Assembly: GCA_907163375.1 (NCBI GenBank)
Contig: CAJQUW010007085.1
Location: 124,001-188,000 of the forward strand
DNA: 64,000 nt
From: Prostheceraeus crozeri
Lineage: Eukaryota; Platyhelminthes; Polycladida; Euryleptidae
Direction: 5' to 3'
Position numbers and translations under genes: made by a program. Numbering within the stretch: position 1 is the first letter of the stretch; each line of letters starts with the position of its first letter. Below are positions 22,311 to 34,111 of this stretch, in pieces. A model generated the notes under the pieces. It saw only the letters and a list, made by a program, of their open reading frames with translations, did no database searches and was not told the origin of the DNA.

Positions 22311-23131
22311 CAGCAAAGCTGTCTGACAGCAACGCTCGAACCTACGCGTCCGAAATCCACAAGGAATACAGAAGGCCTAAATATTTATTGAAAGTAAAAT
22401 TATTTAATAAAGATGATATTTGGAGTGCTGATCTTATTCATATGCCGAATGAAAAAGATTATAAATACGCATTGACCGTTATAGATTTATATACACGATA
22501 CACTTGGGTAAAGCCTTTAAAATACAAAAGTGGTCTGTCAGTTAAATATGCGTTTGAAGAAATCTTTCAAGAAACTAAGAGAAAGCCAAGGAAATTGTTT
22601 GTTGATAAAGGGTCGGAATTTTATAACCGAAACGTTCAGCCACTATTTGAAACTGTTTATTCAACTGAAAATGCAGGAAAAGCTATAGTGATAGAAAGAT
22701 TCAATCGGACGTTAAAAAATAAATTATTCAAGAAATTTACTGAGCAAAGAAATCAGAAATGGTTGAAGATATTGCCAGGAATTGTAGAGCAGTACAATAA
22801 TAAAGTTCATTCAGGTATTGAAGAAACCCCAAAGAATGCTTCTGACGATCCAGATTTGATAAGAAAAAAAATATTCGAAAATAATTATTCGAATGAGAGT
22901 AATCCGAATTTGCAGAAACTTAAGCCGAAATTTAAAATTGGAGATAGGGTTAGAATATTTAAGTATAAGAATAAATTTGAAAAAGGCTTCGTTGGCTATT
23001 GGACTAAAGAAATATTTGAAGTTTCTAAAATAAGTCAAACTTTTCCGATTACTTATGAAATTAAAGATTTAGATGATGAAGATTGCAGAGGCCGATTTTA
23101 TCAAAATGAATTACAACGAAGTGATTTTTAA
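22193..23131 (+). CDS. Polinton integrase (rve family), fossil
   Basis: An open frame of 312 codons. The first 40 codons look like the tail of the phospholipase-like protein. From about 22340 it is a retrovirus-type integrase: DIWSADLIHM (first Asp), FVDKGSEFYN (second Asp), VIERFNRTLKNKL (Glu) form the DDE core; the C-terminal part (about 22930-23131: FKIGDRVRIFKYKNKFEKGF) is an SH3- or chromo-like fold. It inserts the element and makes the 6-bp target duplication. A GC-rich hairpin at 22309-22336 marks the boundary between the two domains. Confidence 0.85.
   Translation: MTQELDSIQNPTFRERIERMFVKKALQAKILFGQGLNETTAKLSDSNARTYASEIHKEYRRPKYLLKVKLFNKDDIWSADLIHMPNEKDYKYALTVIDLYTRYTWVKPLKYKSGLSVKYAFEEIFQETKRKPRKLFVDKGSEFYNRNVQPLFETVYSTENAGKAIVIERFNRTLKNKLFKKFTEQRNQKWLKILPGIVEQYNNKVHSGIEETPKNASDDPDLIRKKIFENNYSNESNPNLQKLKPKFKIGDRVRIFKYKNKFEKGFVGYWTKEIFEVSKISQTFPITYEIKDLDDEDCRGRFYQNELQRSDF
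22309..22336. repeat. GC-rich double hairpin, copy 7
   Basis: GACAGC-AAA-GCTGTC (22309-22323) followed by a shorter AGC-AAC-GCT (22328-22336). It lies exactly between phospholipase-like and integrase coding sequence in one open frame. Confidence 0.75.
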
Positions 23132-23162
23132 TTATCATTATTATTATTGGAACTAACGTTTC

Positions 23163-23177
23163 GGGAATGAAATTCCC
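23163..23177. repeat. GC-rich hairpin, copy 8
   Basis: GGGAAT-GAA-ATTCCC, a perfect 6-bp stem with a three-base loop, in the 3' region shared by the convergent integrase (plus) and protease (minus) genes. Confidence 0.75.
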
Positions 23178-23450
23178 TTGTTCAATTCTAACATAATATC
23201 AAGAAATGGTACTCCTTTTTGTAATTTATACAAAACATAAAGACATAATTGACCACAGTAAGTTGTTCCTGGTTTTTGAATTTGAAATGTATTATAAGTT
23301 CCATTGCCAAGTAATTTTTTAACTTCGTTTGTAGGTGGAAGTCAATAAGAGTCAAAATAGTAATTATCTCCATTTTTATTAGACATACATGCAGACCAAT
23401 GTACACCTTTTTGATCTGACGTATGAAGATTTGTTATGAAATTTATAGTT

Positions 23451-23479
23451 GGAACTTTGTTCCGGGAACTGAAGGTTCC
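23451..23479. repeat. GC-rich double hairpin, copy 9
   Basis: GGAAC-TTT-GTTCC (23451-23463), then GGAACT-GAA-GGTTCC (23465-23479, one G.T pair). It is inside the protease coding region. Confidence 0.75.
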
Positions 23480-23872
23480 TGATTGGCTTATTTTTTAGGA
23501 ATTGTAATTCGTCTCTCATCAATATGTGAAAATTCTTTATTCCCAATTGATTTGCGATTTTCTTTAGATCAAAATTCGTTGTTGTTTGTGTTCCATATAA
23601 TTTTAAAAACTCATTTATGTTGCTCATTTTATAATAAAAAAAATTCTTATAGGGACCCCTAGAAGTCAGAAGGGGTGGTATTGATTTAAAACTGTTCTCT
23701 AATGATGACTTTCCTTACTACTTTTCGATTTTGAAATGATTTAATTTAATCTAAATTAAAACGTTACATTTGTAGGGAATCGGTTTATTAGCAGAGTTAG
23801 TGTTTCGTACATCTTTAATCAACTGCAATCCATTTCTCATCAATAGGTGAAAATTCTTTATTCCCAATTGAT

Positions 23873-24341
23873 TGCACATGTATGTGAATAAAAATATTTT
23901 CTAAAGATGGAAATGTGTTTTCATTTTGCATTAACCGCTACCTGTTAAAGAAATATTATTAGACACATAAGTTTAGTTATCTCATATTTTAAAAACCTGA
24001 AAATGGATTTAAAAGACGTTTTTTAAAAATACTAACTTTTATGATTTTCGGTGTCCTTGAACGGTCATGATTTTCAAGGTAAAAATTGTAATTCTCAAAT
24101 TTTGAGATTCTTAACTTTTATGATTTTCGGTGTCCTTGAACGGTCATGATTTTAAGGGGGGGTGAAAGTGTCATAATCACAAATTTGAGATTTTGAAAAA
24201 TTTGAAAAATTGGGTATTTTTAAAAACGGTTTTTTTCTTCATAACCTGAAAAAGGGTTCAAATTCATGAATTTATGTCGTTTTTAAAGATACTATTTTTT
24301 TGAATTTTATGGTGTCCTGGAACGGTCTTTTGCCCATTACT
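23873..24341 (-). repeat. Right terminal inverted repeat of the Polinton
   Basis: Reverse complement of the left end, from atgtgcaa at the inner edge to gcccattact at the tip. It lacks the extra internal duplication of the left copy. The adjacent ctggcg (24342-24347) matches five of six bases of the left flank ccggcg. Confidence 0.9.
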
Positions 24342-24347
24342 CTGGCG

Positions 24348-25465
24348 TACCCCTCATTACACTGGCCGGCCTGTTATTCAAATTATTGGATTATGTCGAT
24401 GATTGCCGACGTTCATTCTAGAATTGATGATCCTATAGTCAGTTAAAATAGAACTGCAACATTGTATAAGTATGATGGCATAATTTTTTGACGCAAACAT
24501 TGGAACCGCTTCTTGAAAGACTTATTACCGCACTTAGAATGACCGCTACAACTTACAACGAATGAGGAATGTTCATTAATTTTGGTGTTTTTCTGCCTTT
24601 TAAGGAATTATATTTAAAAACACAGCTATTTGGAAGTACATTAATACGTACAGGTAACAAGTCTAGTCATTGAATTCACAGCTGTTTCTGGTAGAGGATT
24701 CTGATTGTGGTTTAAGTTTTGTTCTTCGTAATGATTACTGCGAAATTTTCGTAGCTGGCTCGACGGCGGCAGTGAGGACACGTCGATGCTGATTAACTAC
24801 TGATCCATTATCTACTTATACATCTACTTTAAGGCCGTATTCCTACTCGATCTCAAATAGAGTCTCCGGAATCGCACAAACCAAAGCACAAATGAATTTC
24901 GTAAAAATCATGTGTTCGCTCCTATATTGTGAAATTGTTCCATGTCTTCAATAAGTTACTACACGTATTGCTGTTCAATCTTTCTCATACGCGTGCATCA
25001 TATACAATCAAAGTATATAGGCCTGTAACTATAATCCTGTAGGACCTAATTCAAATCCATTAAAATGTTCATCAAAGAAGCTTTCAATTTTCGAGATAAT
25101 ATGAAAGCGGCATGAAGAAAAGGCAATTGCATTTCATGTGAAGCATTACAACCAGTTACAGCTTAATGCCCAATGAATAGTGGCAGCTCACATTACAACA
25201 TGCGTGAATAGACATCAAATCGTGATTTAATCCGTATCGCAGAGAGCAACAGAAAATTGAATGTGAAGATTTCATTGGTGATGAGTGTATGTGAAAATAT
25301 TTTCATTATTTGACTCTGTTTCAACTCAACCGATTTTTGTATGTGAAGACTAATTGTGTGCATCTGTGTTTTGCAATTTTCACGGTACTGAACAATGTAG
25401 AAATATACGTGTACAAAGTTCTAACCAGTCGAGGCGTTTTGATTCCACCAGCAATAAATCGTGCG
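24348..25465. other. No gene seen
   Basis: Flanking DNA to the right of the Polinton. No frame with a recognisable domain, no clear repeat structure. Confidence 0.6.
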
Positions 25466-26800
25466 TAGCCGCTATAATGATAGTACAATGCAGAAGGAAA
25501 TGATATTATTTTACACATCGTCCGTGTCATGACAGCCTTGGAGTGGTTATGTCTGCTAAATTAGCAACTTGATGGGCTGCTATTGCTTTCATGCTCAACC
25601 TCAAGAGAATCTTTTTAAGCGTGATCATATCACCGGCAATAACCTGCTACTGGCAGAGCAAAATCACATAATCTAAGACAATGATATCAATTAACTTTGA
25701 AAGATGTAAATAGGTCCACATCAGTATTAAAGTTCAAGAAATGATATATGAATTTAGTGAACCATAACACCATGCCGGTGAAAATTGAATAAAAAACTTG
25801 TAACTTCAGGCAAGAAAGAACGAATAATATCGTGACTTTTTCATGAAGAATTCCATTATAATACAATTCATGAAATTCCCTTGATAATCATCTTGGTTTA
25901 CGCTTAGTTAGGATGCTTTTAAGCAAATATTCATTCCTTTTGATATCCAACTTGCTTCATGCTACTGAAATAGGAGAGTCATCTCGGTAGTATATAAATT
26001 GTGAAATTTTGACTTTTTTCAAAAATGCTCAAATACTTTTTTGGACCACGGGAACGCAATCTCCGCAAAAAACTGAATCTTTTCATATATACATTTTCAC
26101 GGTATACAGATGCTTATTTGACTCGACACTCTACCTATATATACCCTTACTCTATGGGTGATACCAATATTTAAGAACCTCTCCTGAAGTGTAAGGATTC
26201 AGTGTAAAAAGTTCTCCTTTGGTATGTACGTAGTTTAGAACATTTGCACGTACACATGCTAAGTCTTCTTTTTTTCGAAATGGCATATAACACAAAAATA
26301 ATCATCTTTCCTCAAAGGCATATTTGAAAGCGAACCAAAATTTGATGCACCAGTTTCTCTTCGATATTTAAATGAAACAAATCTAAAGTTCATTCAATAT
26401 ATTCTGAAAATATATTGACTACCAAATCGCTAGCAACGGTCAGGTGCAAAAAAGTCGAAAATTCATCGTCTTTGGATGGACATTTCTGCCCTTGAAAATC
26501 ATCACTTTCATGGTCCCCATGGGGCCTTCCGGGGTTAAGAAAATACTCTAATTAATAAGGCTCAGCATTAAGGTAATAGTAGCCCATCGAATTGCTTATT
26601 ACTAGAAATTACCTCTCCAAGGTTGTCATGACACGGAGGGTCTGTAAAGTACTATTATTCCTTCTGTATTGCCATCATGATCAGTAAAATCCGTGAAGTT
26701 TTGTCCAAAAGTGTATGAATTTGTATATCTCACACGTGGTCCTCTGTATCAACTCGAGCTCATTTAATAAAATCGAAACTGTATACACATTGGGATATAA
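25466..26800. repeat. Dispersed repeat, copy A
   Basis: The stretch 25470-26155 matches 45860-46530 at moderate identity (landmarks gtgtcatgacagccttgg, gcgtgatcatatcaccggc, tacaattcatgaaattccc). At the other end, 26610-26800 carries the same start of the element in reverse orientation (ccaaggttgtcatgacac; aaaatcgaaactgtatacacattg), so this copy has inverted outer ends. The family is not recognised. The left part retains a decayed coding-like pattern also seen in copy B. Confidence 0.6.
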
Positions 26801-28012
26801 TTAATGCTAAGTTGCTACTTATGAGTTTCATGCTGTAAAGTTTCATCACTCTAAGCTTGTACTTGCCTTAGGACGGGTGAAGCCATCAACCGAAAGCTTG
26901 CCAAATAAACTGTAAAGAAAGAAAACAAGACTTGTGAAGAAATTACTTCAGCTGAATTGTTGTGACTCTCTGAGAAGAGGATTATGAGTGAAATTGGTCA
27001 TATTGTTAGTGTAAATGGTAATTTAGAATTTGAATTTCCCTTGAATTAAACAATCTGTTTTGTTCAGCTGTCAAATGAAAGCGTCTTCAGACAAATTGAT
27101 CGCATTGGGATAGTAAAGAAATTCAAACTCAATTCAACAAAATGTAATGCAACTCCAAGGGTGATTTCATAAAATATACATACATCTAGAATTCGCGGAT
27201 CTCAGTTGAATATTGAGCAGAGAAAATGTAGTAACTGCACATCTACAGAAAGAACTGTGTCAAAAATATTGTGAGGCATAATTGGCTGCAAACTTTTGTC
27301 TTTGTGAGTAGCGTTGATGTTGTTATTTTCCATCCAATATTATATGCATGCATTTGTTGGTGAATGAGCATGTAGATCAGGGCTTCATACGCACTTTGTC
27401 AGTGATCTACATGAAATCAATGGATTATAATGCTGAATATTGCAAGAAATTGACAAAAATTCGTGACGTTCCCATCCGCAAAAGAATCAGTCTCCGGTAT
27501 TATAACATGTATATTATTGAGAGATATCAAGAAGTTAATGGGGGCTCGAGGGGCTCAACAGGCAAATTACGTGTAGGAATGAGAAGGTTCGCATTTATCA
27601 TGTACATCATCTTATATCATCATGTACACGCTTTCTTTATCCGCAACACATTTAGTAGCAGTTCTCTAGAAAACATTGTTCATCGATGTTTGAAGAGAGT
27701 AGATAGATTCTAGGCAATTCATCAGATTTCATTGAGAAGCGCGCGCTATGATTGCTGAGAATAGTAGCTTGTCAAAGTTGAGGCAATTGATCAATGATTG
27801 TCAGAAAATTCATGGCAGTTTGTGTTCCAGCTGTGACAACGACACGCGAAAGAAAATGATGAGTTTCGTCGGTTTTGTAGCAGCAAATTTAAAGAATAGG
27901 AATCGGAAATATCTGACAATCAATTTCTAAATAGTGCAAAGCAATTCTTTGGTGTGATTCAGCAAGTGCAACCTCTGCTCATGATAAGGCCATTACACAG
28001 AGTAGGTATATT
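26801..28012. other. No confident gene
   Basis: A 121-codon frame (27348-27713, plus) and a 60-codon frame (27748-27930, plus) are present. Neither shows a recognisable domain or good splice context; they are probably chance frames. Confidence 0.5.
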
Positions 28013-28080
28013 CCCGAGAAATAAAAACTAGATTAATCTACTAAGTCGTCGGAAGTCAACAGACTAAAAACTTGCTGAGT

Positions 28081-28214
28081 ACTTACTAGTTTAATGACGA
28101 CCAACTGAGACACTTATTAAGTGTCACCTGCACATTCACGTCGACTTACTAGATTTTCTCCTGCTAGTTCCGTAGATTATGAAGTTTCTTCAGTATATCC
28201 TGGTCGACTTACTA
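28081..28214 (+). repeat. Left subterminal acttactag motifs
   Basis: acttactag at 28081-28089 and 28144-28152, and acttacta at 28207-28214, spaced 63 bp apart; a looser ctactaagt lies near 28040. They are probably transposase-binding sites. Confidence 0.7.
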
Positions 28215-28891
28215 AGTTAACCATGATTAAGGTAGTATCTTAATCGGTTATTGATGGATATAATTGTATCTTACTTATTTCCGCTGAGGGACACTAAGGT
28301 TAGTCTTCTTCCCTTTAGCTTCGATTGAAAAACGCCTGAATCATAAGAGATTTATATTTTTGATTCAAGAAATCAGGACACACCGTATCAATAATATTCC
28401 AAAAGTTGAACAAAATCGACGAAAAAAATTATCAGTTCGGACGCTGTAATACTTCAACTTCGGCCTCAACTGAGCATGTATGAGTTCGACCTCCTAAACG
28501 TTAACATATCGTTCGACATTTGCGAACCAAAGACACTGGAAATTGTTAAGACTGCAAAAAGGGATCGCAATTAGATATCATCAAAAACCGAAAAAGCCGT
28601 AATATCTCAGCTTTGAATGCATGAATTTTCCATATTTGTATTAGAATAGTTTCAATAAAAGAACGGAAAAGCCGGAAAATTGCGATCCCTGACTGCAAAA
28701 TACATCAAAAGTAGGACATCAAACATTTCTATGATGACAAAAAATATCCAAGGTATCTTCAATCACACAGTGCATAAATATGGTTTGATATCTTCATTAA
28801 GGAAAAATGAATTGTATCCTATCTTCCACCATGTATAGATAGGAAGGTTTTCCGTCTTTTAAAAATATGTAGTTTTGAGTAGAACAAAGGG

Positions 28892-29357
28892 TTAACACCA
28901 GAACTCCCAAGCCGGTCAATTCACCGGTGGATTGGTTTATATTTTCTGCTTTGTGAAATATGAGATATTTTCAACATCATTTTTTCATGAAATAATATCA
29001 AAGTAAATCTCAATTGTTTGCTTAATCAGGAAAAATTGAATCTTTAACGTCACTACTCCCCCTACTGGGAGCTTAGACGGTGCTGACATAGTCAGGCTTC
29101 AAGGGCAATGTGATACTTTTTACCCTGGATGCACTTCCTAATCGTTCTTGTTTAACATTCAGCACTTAAGAACGGTAGTGGAAGCTAAACAGAAGACTTT
29201 ACCAGTAGATTACCTACCTGCTGAAATGCTCACTGCTTTGCAGTCGTCTGGCTCGAATGAAATAGAAACGGAGATGAGAGCTGCCCTATACAGTGAAAGT
29301 GCGAGGACTTTGACTTGTAGTTATAAGTAAACTTTTTTCTGTGAGTTCTGGTGTTAA
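28892..29357. mobile_element. TTAA-flanked piggyBac-like non-autonomous element
   Basis: TTAA at 28892-28895 is followed by CACCAGAACTC, and the reverse complement GAGTTCTGGTG is followed by TTAA at 29354-29357. A perfect 11-bp inverted end plus duplicated TTAA is the signature of piggyBac-type transposition. A subterminal palindrome CCGGTcaattcACCGG lies near 28912. The 458-bp interior has a 60-codon frame (29148-29330) without recognised similarity; it is probably the remnant of a longer element. Confidence 0.75.
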
Positions 29358-29378
29358 TTTCCAAATAGGACATGTCGT

Positions 29379-32300
29379 TCATTCATGCTCATATGAGTTC
29401 ACAATTTTCACGCCATACATAGAATAGGAATGCCTAAAAACAATTGAATGATGCTGAAATTCTGCAGGTGGAACTTTTATTATGTCACTTTTCCTGAGTC
29501 GAAAGAACGGCGAGTTTCTTAGAAGCACGTTCCTTACATCAGGTGTGAAATACGTCAGACGGGCAATTCTTGCAACGATGGGATCAGCTGCATATGATCG
29601 GCACGTTACAGAGAAGCTGTCATCATAGTTTAAATCAATAGCTTTAATTTTTACGAAGAGGCGCCGATCAGATAAAAAAGCGTAACAGGAGGAAGATTTT
29701 AGATTTTTTGCGTGATCAGCTGTGTGAAAGACATTATTGTTAACCATGAATCGTTTGCAAGGAAGGAACTTACCCAGGATGGTCAAAGTAGGGCAGGGAG
29801 TCCTCGGTGATTTACTTGACTGTGCAGTTAAATAGCGATATACCATTTGGGCAGCACTTCCCCGAGTTCCAGTGACACATTTCTTCAACTGCCTATTCAA
29901 ATTTTCGAAAGGCATCGCAGAAACTGAATGTAACGGACCATACTTGCGGACCTGATCAGGCAAATGCTTCAGTGAGTGCAATGTTAGTGTTTTGACAGAT
30001 TCACCAAATAGCTCAATGAGGCCAGATTGGAAAGCAGTTATACAAATACCAGCATCCTGTATGTCCTGATCCTTGATTTCCTCTTTGTACATTAGATATA
30101 TACCTGATGACAGAATAAGGTACAAAATAAAGACCGTTTCTGAATGTTCATATGAAGAATCGAGGCAACTGAGAAAAATGCATGGAGCATAGTACAATAC
30201 AAACATCCGGTGTTCCTGAGCTTTCCATAACTTCAATTCAGTATTTAGTCTCCTCGGCTGTCTCCGGAAGTAATGAGGAACTTTGACACCATCTACAAGA
30301 GTGGATAATTTTTCGACGTCGACCAGCTTATATTTCAGAATTGCTGATAGAAATGACTTATTTACTCCAAGGTAAATGAGATGCATCGGATCGAAAGGGA
30401 TATCCTCAGGAATACACAAAATTTTGCTCATATGACTGTAGCCTTTAACACCATTAGATGGAACACCAGTTTGTTCAGCAGCCATAACATCACGACTATG
30501 AGTAGAAGAAGAACTGGGAGGATTATGTTCTAAGCAAGGAAACACAACTTTTCTGTAGGTCTGATTGTACGTTCCTTCCACAAGGCAGATAGGGCAACCA
30601 AATCTGAAAGATTCACGAGATACATTAGATGTCAAAATGTCATTACACTGTATGATTAGTTAGTTCGTTATTTACCATGCTGCATAATATGCAGGGGAAG
30701 TACAGTATTATCCAAGTAATAATTGCCTCACTGACAACTCAATTACGTTTCATTATTCATGTAGGATGTAGGAAGTTAGGAACTTGTCTTCCATAAATCC
30801 ATCAACCACTTGCAGCAGGGATTTTAATCTCACCAAAAGGTAAGTTCTGAAATTCTTAATCCTAGTTCTTCTACTATATAGATCAACCGCCTTTTTCAGA
30901 ACACTTTATCGCTCACAATAACAAGTTAATAATTAGTTAATCACTTTCTCTCGAAAGTGCACAAATAGTCACATGACAAGATGTATATATCTTATATAAG
31001 ATAAGCTTCTTAACTGCCACAAAAAGTTGCTTAAGATAAATTATAAATGGAAGTGTCAAGTATTAAACAGTATTTGATGTAGATTTTAAGCGTAACTATA
31101 TTTCGGCTATATCCATATCCATATAGCCGAAATAAATTTACGCTTAAAATCTACCTCAAATACTGTTTAATACTAGACACATCCATTTATAATTTATTTA
31201 ATAAACAGTGAAGGCATCTTGCCAAAAAAGTAGCTTAAGATCTCACCGAGGATATATGTAAGTCTTCAATACTTGTGGAACAAATCTCCTAATCTCCTAA
31301 TTTAATGGCTATACACTATTCCATGCAATGAAATTATTCAAGATAGTGGAATAAATTAACAATAGAAGTACACAAGAATACACAATTCTTGAAAAATTCT
31401 TTAAGGCTAGAATGTCCGATTCAAAAAACTATATTTTAGATAAAGCAGAGTTTGAAATTTTTCATTCCATGCAGACGTTAATAAAGTTAGTAGCTTTAGG
31501 CATGAAAGGGATGATTCGCAATTTTTTGTATCGCACAACATAAGGAAATTATTACATTAAGTAACGTTTATACACTCTCAAAATGTTGTAATTCTTATGA
31601 TTTACCACACACAAAATCTTTTATTCTAGAATGAATGTCTTCAACAGTATAAATAGGCCTAAATAATATAACCGTTTAGCCGGCCGATCTTTAAAACTTA
31701 GAGCCGCAACCGGGCCGGTTCTTGGATTCCAACCATCATTTGCGCATGTACATGTACACTGTGAGGAGCTAGTTGACGAATGAAAGTAAACGAATGTTTC
31801 AACGTACAACAGTGGAATTGAAAACTCACTTTGCGTTGTGACTTTGAATGTTAATGATGCTGCTTTTGGCCGGCATATCAGCTATAAGGCAGATAACCTT
31901 ACAATCGTAATGCTCGCCTTCTATATCTACACCAGCCTCAAGTTGTGTAATAATATGCGGCAATATCTCGGACCATTGTGGCTTAGAAGGTCCAACAAAC
32001 AAGGATACCATTACCAAATTGCACATCTCCCTCCTGATCTTTGTTTCCAAGTTGATAAGCGAGAGAATAACCGGCCATACATGAAGATCCCTTGAATTAA
32101 TCGGATAGATTCCATCCGTATTGATTGCAAAATACAAAGTTCTATCCTCCAGGCAAGGTAGTCGTTCTCCACCTATGATATCAACTAAACTGCTGCTTTG
32201 AGGAGGTTTGACAGTTATATTAGGATTTCTGGAAACGATGTTCTGCAACATGTTTGCAAATGGTAAAATGTAACACACACCTGTACTGACTTCTATCGCT

Positions 32301-33765
32301 ACAGGCTCATTACACGGTTTTGTAGCAATCTTGAAATGATGGTAGGAAGGACACCTATTTGGTAGTGGTAGTATTGACGCAATGAACGAGAGGAAGTCTT
32401 TCACTGTGGCATCAGATAAACGATGTCTTGACTGAAGTGAAGCTATTTCACTTTTGAAAGCAGATACTGAAATGTTCCCACCACTATACAATTCGTCTGA
32501 CGATGATTCAAAACTATCATCGATATCAACTGATGCCTCACTTGATTCGCTTTCATCGAAAGGTATGGGCGAAGAGGTACGAATTGGTCGAAATATGATT
32601 GGTTGATCTCCATCTTTTGCTGACTACAAAGTAAAAAAAGAAACATAAAACCATCAGACAGAAACACGCAGCCTTAACCATTTTGGTAGGTTATCAAAGT
32701 CATTTTCTAAATAGTTATACAATTTCAATGACTTCAATAATGCTGCATTTAACTCAACGAGATTTTTTTAATTGGCTATGATAATATGGTCATTAACACT
32801 TAAAAATCACGGTTATGGGGTAACACAGAACATATAACATGTGTCATCAACATAGATGCATGTTATTGCAAGGTCTTGGATATAAATGAAAGATAATTTT
32901 TATTTTCATTTTTTTAACAACCCCATGGTCCCTTGCAAAGGGGTAGGGGGAACACATGTCGAACAATACAGTTTCACAAATTCCATATTGCAACATGAAC
33001 GCCACAACTAACACTCTTGAAGACAGACACACAACATATCAGTCACAACTACACACAAGGTTGTACAGCTTGTCCAGTAATTGAACGTCGTGAATTATAC
33101 AAGTAACATCCTACCAATACCGTTCCCTAAAAATCAAAAGTTAATTTTTTATGCTTAATTTAGCTTTGTCTACTACTGGTTCTTATACTGCGTATTGAAC
33201 TATTGAAAAAAGCACCGGTATTAGACGTTCTCAGATTGCTTTAATATTTAGTAACATCTACATAGCTGATTTAATAAAAAAATCCACCCTGAGCGATGGC
33301 TAGAAATAAATGAGAGCATTATTTACCTATATTTTCATAATTCAACAAATATTTGAAAAACCATCAAACCCATGGGTTTTCAATTTCCATGAGACGCCAA
33401 CCTTGAACGTGAATGACCGAAAAGAACAATGAGATAATGCTGTGAGCGCATATATAATTTTTCAAATTTCGTTGTATTTCTTAAATCAATTACCGGGTAC
33501 TTCATAAAGTGACATGTTAAAATGAAGATATCGTATTAACTCAGTTCTAATAGGCCAGTAAAGAGTATCAGTCACGTTGAACTTTGAAATTATGCTGATC
33601 CAGTCTAAGTTTACCAACAGGAGAACTTACCGTACTTAGTTTGGCATTTCCGAATTCCACGAGGCTATCTTCGGAAGACAGGTCGTCGGAGGAATCATGT
33701 AGATCCTGTAACTGAATCATCATTTTGCGCCGTTTAGGGTTATCGTACTTCTTACGCCTTGACAT
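29379..33765 (-). CDS. CACTA/Tnp2-like transposase, three exons
   Basis: Exons (minus strand): 33765-33631, 32623-31830, 30603-29379; introns are gtaagt...tttgtag (phase 0) and gtgagt...ctttcag (phase 2). The joined frame is 717 codons with no stop. The second junction restores QSHNAK-FGCPICLVEG, the conserved Tnp2 (Transposase_21) block ...YNGK-GCPIC. Before it: INTDGIYPI...WPVILSL, SLFVGPSKPQW, LIADMPAKS; after it: DPMHLIYLGVNKSFL, RRLNTELKLWKAQEHRMF, and TLHSLKHLPDQVRKYGPL...MPFENL, a DUF4218-like segment. Candidate catalytic residues are the Asp of TDG, the Asp of ADMPA and the Glu of PFEN; these are inferred. The N-terminus is acidic/Ser-rich after a basic start MSRRKKYDNPKRRK. An acceptor (tttttcag) lies 5 bp before the ATG, so a 5' untranslated exon is likely. 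It could be an active transposase or a co-opted gene. Confidence 0.82.
31036..31197. repeat. Foldback (palindromic) element in the transposase intron
   Basis: Arms of about 75-80 bp (31037-31113 and 31120-31196) are near-perfect reverse complements around the centre atccatatccatat; they contain ttaagcgtaa and ttcggctatat. It is bordered by similar direct repeats (tgccacaaaaagttgcttaagat before, tgccaaaaaagtagcttaagat after). It lies in the second intron of the transposase. Confidence 0.8.
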
Positions 33766-34111
33766 CTAGCTGAAAAATGGAATACTGCTTAATACATCAT
33801 GTAGGCCTATATATCAAAATGATCATCTATGCAAGTAGAAAAATAGGGAGATCGAAACGAGGTATATCAGTTTAAAGCATTCAACAATCACCAAAAGGAG
33901 AAAATTGCCGTTGGCTTTCCAAGATAAATGATTTGATGTTCATTTATGTGCATTACCGCCGATGGTGGCCGACCACTTGGAAGACTTGGCAAGCCTGTAT
34001 CAAAGAAGATCTGGAGCCTCTAGAGGTGTCGAAAGACATTGCTCTAGATCGTTCGAGACGGAAACACAGACCTGCCAACCTTGGAACATGAAAATCCGGG
34101 ACAAATTTTAT

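Larger units (their letters stand above)
23155..23627 (-). pseudogene. Adenovirus-type cysteine protease, fossil
   Basis: The maturation protease of the element. The N-terminal part TNFDLKKIANQLGIKNFH...MRDELQFL is the usual Polinton PRO start. Further on come GVHWSACM (His), YYFDSY (Asp) and CGQLC (Cys), the catalytic order of adenain-like proteases. Two GC-rich hairpins (23163-23177 and 23451-23479) lie in or beside it. Length is short for the family. About two breaks. Confidence 0.75.
6521..24341. mobile_element. Polinton (Maverick) element, fossil
   Basis: A self-synthesising DNA element of about 17.8 kb, typical for the family (15-20 kb). Both ends match as an inverted repeat beginning A(G/T)TAATGGGC and are flanked by the 6-bp pair ccggcg (6515-6520) and ctggcg (24342-24347), the duplication length known for Polintons. 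Gene content confirms the class: polymerase B, integrase, packaging ATPase, cysteine protease, major and minor capsid proteins. Capsid-side genes lie mostly on the plus strand; polymerase, clamp-like gene and protease lie on the minus strand. Most genes start within an A-run (aaaaATG). The element is broken, with roughly a dozen or more breaks. The two ends remain very similar, but Polinton ends can be homogenised during replication, so age is uncertain; probably moderately old. Confidence 0.93.
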
